Below are positions 6,408-9,467 of a DNA stretch of 9,467 nt, in pieces. The notes beneath the pieces were generated by a model. The model searched no databases. It had not been told where the DNA came from and saw only the letters and a program-made list of their open reading frames with translations. Origin of the DNA: JBAWAP01 sp049589355. GTDB lineage: Bacteria; Chloroflexota; Anaerolineae; VGOG01. Position 1 is the first letter of the stretch, and each line of letters opens with the position of its first letter. The stretch lies in NCBI GenBank assembly GCA_049589355.1, contig JBAWAP010000247.1:1-9467 (forward strand), given 5' to 3'. A program made the position numbers and the translations under genes.

Positions 6408-8957
6408 CTACGCCTTGTCTACTCCCTCCGCAGCTTTCTCCAAGCTGGCTGTGGCACGTACCTCTTCCAGACACTTGCGCATATAGTCGGCCAATTTCAG
6501 ATACTCACGCAGTCGTTCCACAGGCGCGGCATAGGCTATTTTATGATGGGGGCCACTAACGGCAGAGTAAGCCGCGATTATCTTGTCCACGTAATCCGTC
6601 GGCATGTCGCACTCTATAAGGATAGCTCTAATTGCTGCCCCGTTGAGTTTATCGGGGTTTTTTGGTTTTCCCGTCTTTGCACGGTAAATGTCTGCTGCCA
6701 GTTCGTTGAACAAGAGACGAAATTCTGCTGCAGCTCGCTGTTTTTCCATTGCGCCAGCATCGGGTTTGTTAAGGATGGTATCAATCTCTTTATATCGCTC
6801 ATCAATAGTCGCCCATAGGCATCGTCGAATGACAGGGCCACTCTTCCTATAACTGGCAATTTCGTAGTAGTAGCCGTTCAATGTGCGGCATCCTTTGCGT
6901 ACATCCTTAAGCCACTCGTGATCGTGAGAGAGCAGGATAATCTGTTTCTCTTCGTCTTCAGCTAACTTGCGAAGCACACAGATGAATTGCTCAGCGTGAC
7001 CACTATCCAACGACTGAATCGGATCGTCAATAATCAGGAAGCTGAAAGGTGAACCACCTTTGAGGTTGTTGGCGATATTCATGCACAAACCTAATGCGTT
7101 GAGTTTGGATTCGCTGAGCGAAGAGACAGCACTGGGCAGATCCATGCCATAGGAGGTTGCTTCGACCCCAATCTGTCGAGCCTTGATCGTGCCGCCCTTG
7201 GTTTGTGGAAGACCAAACCTGGCAAAGTGTACATCTGGGTCGCCCTGGGTCTTGATTTGCTCATACCACTCCATCACATCAGAAGTCAACTGGCTCTCAA
7301 TGACATCGCGCAATTTCTCTGCCACATATTCATCTACAGCTTTGCGCAACTCTTTGAGGTTTTCCAGAATCTCCTGGATCATGAGTTTCTTTTTGATATC
7401 CTGGCGTCTCTCCAGGAGTTCTATCAAGGTGCTAATGTCCTCGGTGCCTGCTTGTATGTCTAGCTCTCGTTTCAAGGCTTGGTCAGCGTCGAACACCGCC
7501 GACACATGACTAGAAATCGTCTGGGCATAGAGACGCGCCACAGCGATATACTCTACCAAAGCCATCCCTAATGCTTCTACCAGTCTGGCATCCTCTCCGG
7601 ATTCACTTACTGACCTTATAACCGCGTCAAGCCCCTTCACAGTCTCGTCATAGGCCCTCTTCAACTTTTTTGTCGAAGTTTCAACATCAGAGAGAACTGC
7701 TTCAACGGCGTAGAAATGCACTTCGTACTTGGGCACAAGTAAGGTCTTGAGCCGAGGCAGAGTGTCTTCGTCTCTAAGGGACAACAGAGCAGCCGTTTTG
7801 TTAGTGTGACGATTATGATAATCTTGAAAGCGTTGCCTCAGGGTGGACAGGTCTTGGAGAACCTTGTCACGCTGCTTCGGCATAGCAGCCTGACTCGCTA
7901 CCTCTTTCTTGAGGGCACCATGTGTATCTTGAATGTGGGTCCTTCGTTTTTCGTCAAGGGACAGTCCACAAAATGGACATTCGTCAGGAGTTTGCTGAAG
8001 CAATGGGAGTCCCAAATCGAAGAACTTTGCCCGGTCCAGTACATGCTGAATAGTCTCCAGCGCGATTAGATCTACATATTGCTTGGTAAACTCATCTGTG
8101 ATTACAGCGCCAAAGAAACCTTCATCTTCAGCATTTGATTGCCGCTCTGCTTCCGAGTAGTCAGCTAACGTGATGCGTCTGTCAAAAATCCTACCTACAG
8201 CTTCTTCTCTGACCTTTCGCAACTGTGGAAGGATGTTTTTTTCGTCTACGTCCTCAGAGAGCCTGTTCCTACATTCAGCAATTACCGCGTCGTAGATTTT
8301 GTCCAGAACAGGTGCTTTTTTCTTGTAGAGATTGTAGACTGCACCCAGAGAGGGCAAGATGGCAAGGCGTTGGCCAAGTGCGGAAAAGCTGCCGAGAAAG
8401 TCTTGTACATCTTTGGGAATGTGAGGCTCGTACTTCGTGCACAGTGAGACAAAGTGTTCTTGAAACCGATCCAATTCCTCCGCTCCGATCAAGCGCGTGA
8501 AACCCTTGTAGCGTTCTGTCGGCGTAGTTAGAAGAAGATTCTTGAGCGCATGTTGAAGGATGAAAGGGCGAGGAGCCAGGCCTGCAACCTGCTCCCAGGG
8601 CCATTTATCAACCTCTGTGCCGTTCAAGTACCTCTGGATGGAGTCGTCGCTTGCCAGTTCCCCCCTATACACGACTTCACTTCCGTCACTCTCCAAAAAG
8701 GTTGCCTCTACGAAAGGGGTTTCTAACTTGGGGAAATGGCAATTCCGATATGAGCCCTTGTATTCGGTTATGCCACCTGCTGCGCTTTCGATCTTGGACG
8801 TTACCCCGTATAACAACCACTCGAGTGCCTCAGACAGACTTGTCTTACCATAGCTGTTAAGTCCGGATATCAAAGTGAGGCGCTCATGAAAATCAATGGG
8901 GTCGCATCTTTCGTTGAACCCTCGAAAGCCTTGAATGGTCAGGTTCTTAATCTTCAT
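6408..8957 (-). CDS. SMC/Rad50-like ABC ATPase with central zinc knuckle, probable defence protein
   Basis: An 849-aa protein with the split ATPase layout of RecF/SbcC/Rad50 relatives. N-terminal lobe: MKIKNLTIQGFRGF, Walker A G-L-N-S-Y-G-K-T (32-39), and a Q-loop in FILQHALKNLL around Q135. The middle (about 160-600) is charged and helical, interrupted by CPFCG: C327 and C330 with H341 and H346 form a C-x2-C-x10-H-x4-H site that could bind zinc, comparable in place to the hook of Rad50 or RloC. C-terminal lobe: signature SLSESKLNAL (613-622), Walker B LIIDDP (641-646), D-loop SLD (649-651) and H-loop H678. Asp645 takes the usual catalytic Glu position, as in other DDP-type ATPases such as the PrrC/RloC (AAA_13) group. 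About 150 residues follow the H-loop, with R.....R/E-rich helices near 741-760 and a GPHHK motif (802-806). Their function is unknown. The start at 8957 is set by GGAGG with 9 bases spacing and overlaps the upstream gene by 11 bases. Partner proteins and substrate are unknown. Confidence 0.92.
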   Translation of the reverse strand: MKIKNLTIQGFRGFNERCDPIDFHERLTLISGLNSYGKTSLSEALEWLLYGVTSKIESAAGGITEYKGSYRNCHFPKLETPFVEATFLESDGSEVVYRGELASDDSIQRYLNGTEVDKWPWEQVAGLAPRPFILQHALKNLLLTTPTERYKGFTRLIGAEELDRFQEHFVSLCTKYEPHIPKDVQDFLGSFSALGQRLAILPSLGAVYNLYKKKAPVLDKIYDAVIAECRNRLSEDVDEKNILPQLRKVREEAVGRIFDRRITLADYSEAERQSNAEDEGFFGAVITDEFTKQYVDLIALETIQHVLDRAKFFDLGLPLLQQTPDECPFCGLSLDEKRRTHIQDTHGALKKEVASQAAMPKQRDKVLQDLSTLRQRFQDYHNRHTNKTAALLSLRDEDTLPRLKTLLVPKYEVHFYAVEAVLSDVETSTKKLKRAYDETVKGLDAVIRSVSESGEDARLVEALGMALVEYIAVARLYAQTISSHVSAVFDADQALKRELDIQAGTEDISTLIELLERRQDIKKKLMIQEILENLKELRKAVDEYVAEKLRDVIESQLTSDVMEWYEQIKTQGDPDVHFARFGLPQTKGGTIKARQIGVEATSYGMDLPSAVSSLSESKLNALGLCMNIANNLKGGSPFSFLIIDDPIQSLDSGHAEQFICVLRKLAEDEEKQIILLSHDHEWLKDVRKGCRTLNGYYYEIASYRKSGPVIRRCLWATIDERYKEIDTILNKPDAGAMEKQRAAAEFRLLFNELAADIYRAKTGKPKNPDKLNGAAIRAILIECDMPTDYVDKIIAAYSAVSGPHHKIAYAAPVERLREYLKLADYMRKCLEEVRATASLEKAAEGVDKA

Positions 8958-9126
8958 TCTGCAAAACCTCCAAGAGTATTTCCCCCAACTTGTCCTCCAT
9001 AGACTCCACTGGATTCTTGAGCTGACATGCCTCGATGAGCCGTTTATGCACGTCGTCAGAAACCTTCTCCAATAACTCGGCTTGATACTCCTTGAAGCGA
9101 GATTCTTGTAGGGTAGATTCACTCAT
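8947..9126 (-). CDS. Small helical protein coupled to the ATPase
   Basis: A 59-aa protein that I do not recognise. It is highly charged and predicted helical throughout, with heptad-like hydrophobic spacing in AELLEKVSDDVHKRLIEAC and KLGEILLEVL, and it has no signal peptide or membrane segment. ATG at 9126 is chosen because AAGGGG lies 8 bases upstream (9135-9140). An earlier in-frame ATG at 9186 would add 20 residues without a comparable site. Its last codons overlap the ATPase start by 11 bases in a different frame, and its codons contain the ATPase ribosome binding site. Such coupling suggests a partner of the ATPase made in matched amounts, for example a small adaptor, inhibitor or the middle component of an ABC-type multi-component system. 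The role is inference only. Confidence 0.78.
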   Translation of the reverse strand: MSESTLQESRFKEYQAELLEKVSDDVHKRLIEACQLKNPVESMEDKLGEILLEVLQNED

Positions 9127-9319
9127 TGCTTTTTCCCCTTTGCTAATGCAGTGGGGCGGTCCCAACGGCATCGGGGCCATCTCCACACTCTACCAGACTC
9201 CTGCGACGCCTCCAGCGCGCTGGTGCGCACGTCGGTGCTGCCGTCACTTGGCAACCGTCACCGTCACGCGCACGCGCTCTGGAAACAACCTCTACCTGTA
9301 CTGAGATAGACTGCTGCTA
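9127..9319. other. 193-base intergenic gap with a palindrome and a 6-base-period run
   Basis: The gap separates the partial gene at the right edge from the small protein gene. It is richer in GC than its surroundings. It contains a perfect 12-base palindrome CCAGCGCGCTGG (9212-9223) and a 24-base run of period 6 at 9254-9277 (ACCGTC twice, then ACGCGC twice). Just after the upstream stop codon, GATAG and CTATC can form a 5-bp hairpin (about 9305-9321), but with no T-run. A promoter for the operon would be expected here, but I find no good -35/-10 pair. A plus-strand reading frame across it (9092-9304) looks accidental. Confidence 0.4.
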
Positions 9320-9467
9320 TCATTCATCCAGCGTTTCACTCAACTTGAGAAACCCGTCCCTAATAACTATTGCGATTTCTTTACGCCGCACTTCGAGGAA
9401 TTCGAGATACTCCATCTCTTCCCACCCTTTCGGGAGCGCATGCCAGTACATCATCTCATCCAGTTCT
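9320..9467 (-). CDS. C-terminal end of an unidentified protein (cut by window edge)
   Basis: An open frame enters from the right edge and gives 48 residues before TGA at 9320-9322. The peptide is WHALPKGWEEMEYLEFLEVR followed by a helical RKEIAIVIRDGF...LSETLDE end. The composition (W, acidic residues, amphipathic helices) and pattern L-P-x-G-W-E-x-M-x-Y-x-x-F-L-x-x-R-R look like a genuine protein tail. It reminds me of the C-terminal tails of some DUF262/GmrSD-type proteins, but that is a weak recollection, not an identification. It is in the same direction as the downstream genes, with 193 bases between them, so it may be an upstream member of the same locus. The start and main domains are outside the window. 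Confidence 0.72.
   Translation of the reverse strand, partial: ELDEMMYWHALPKGWEEMEYLEFLEVRRKEIAIVIRDGFLKLSETLDE

Noticed and set aside
6001..6474. 157-codon minus frame crossing the repeat region with a repetitive QRAF/QRDF peptide
   Set aside because: It overlaps the start of the methyltransferase and the end of the ATPase in other frames. The peptide repetition is explained by the DNA repeats, and the 49-base period is not a multiple of three.
8958..9122. N-terminal extension of the ATPase by 55 residues
   Set aside because: The extension has an unnatural composition, overlaps the small gene out of frame, and lacks a ribosome binding site. ATG at 8957 has GGAGG and begins the typical M-K-I-x-x-L-x-I-x-G-F-R motif.
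4406..9126. BREX or DISARM locus
   Set aside because: A methyltransferase, a helicase and an ATPase are present, but no PglZ, BrxL or PLD-type (DrmC) protein is seen, and the Mod/Res pair has the type III architecture with a fused PD-ExK nuclease.

Overview
The window is a compact block of bacterial genes, all on the minus strand, so the biological order runs from the right edge (9467) to the left edge (1). GC content is moderate (a little over half by eye). Strong Shine-Dalgarno sequences precede most starts and spacings are tight. The gene content (type III-like restriction-modification genes, an SMC-like ATPase, a DUF2283 protein, a group II intron remnant) fits an accessory or defence region of a bacterium. 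Chloroflexota or a similar moderate-GC lineage is a guess from general resemblance only. No gene-free stretch exceeds about 211 bases.

Right part (9467 to 6408): the C-terminal 48 codons of a gene running off the right edge; a 193-base gap; a 59-aa helical small protein; and an 849-aa SMC/Rad50-like ABC ATPase whose start lies inside the end of the small gene, so the two are probably translationally coupled. The ATPase has Walker A, a Q-loop, a central C-x2-C-x10-H-x4-H knuckle, an ABC signature, Walker B (IDDP) and an H-loop, followed by about 150 extra C-terminal residues that could be an effector or partner-binding module.

Middle (6407 to 1827): a 211-base gap filled with a degenerate repeat of about 49 bases, whose last unit supplies the ribosome binding site of the next gene. 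Then a type III-like pair: a beta-class DNA methyltransferase (DPPF before DFFCGSGTT) and, 8 bases later, an SF2 helicase with a C-terminal PD-ExK nuclease. Together these suggest a composite anti-phage operon: restriction-modification plus an ATPase module.

Left part (1826 to 1): the 189-base gap after the nuclease gene holds what reads as the 3' end (domains V and VI, with a bulged branch-point A) of a group II intron, truncated at its 5' side and with an enlarged domain V loop. It abuts the leader of an MFS transporter that strongly resembles the animal FLVCR1/2 family. A DUF2283 protein follows, and the window ends in short dyad-symmetric sequences with no convincing gene.
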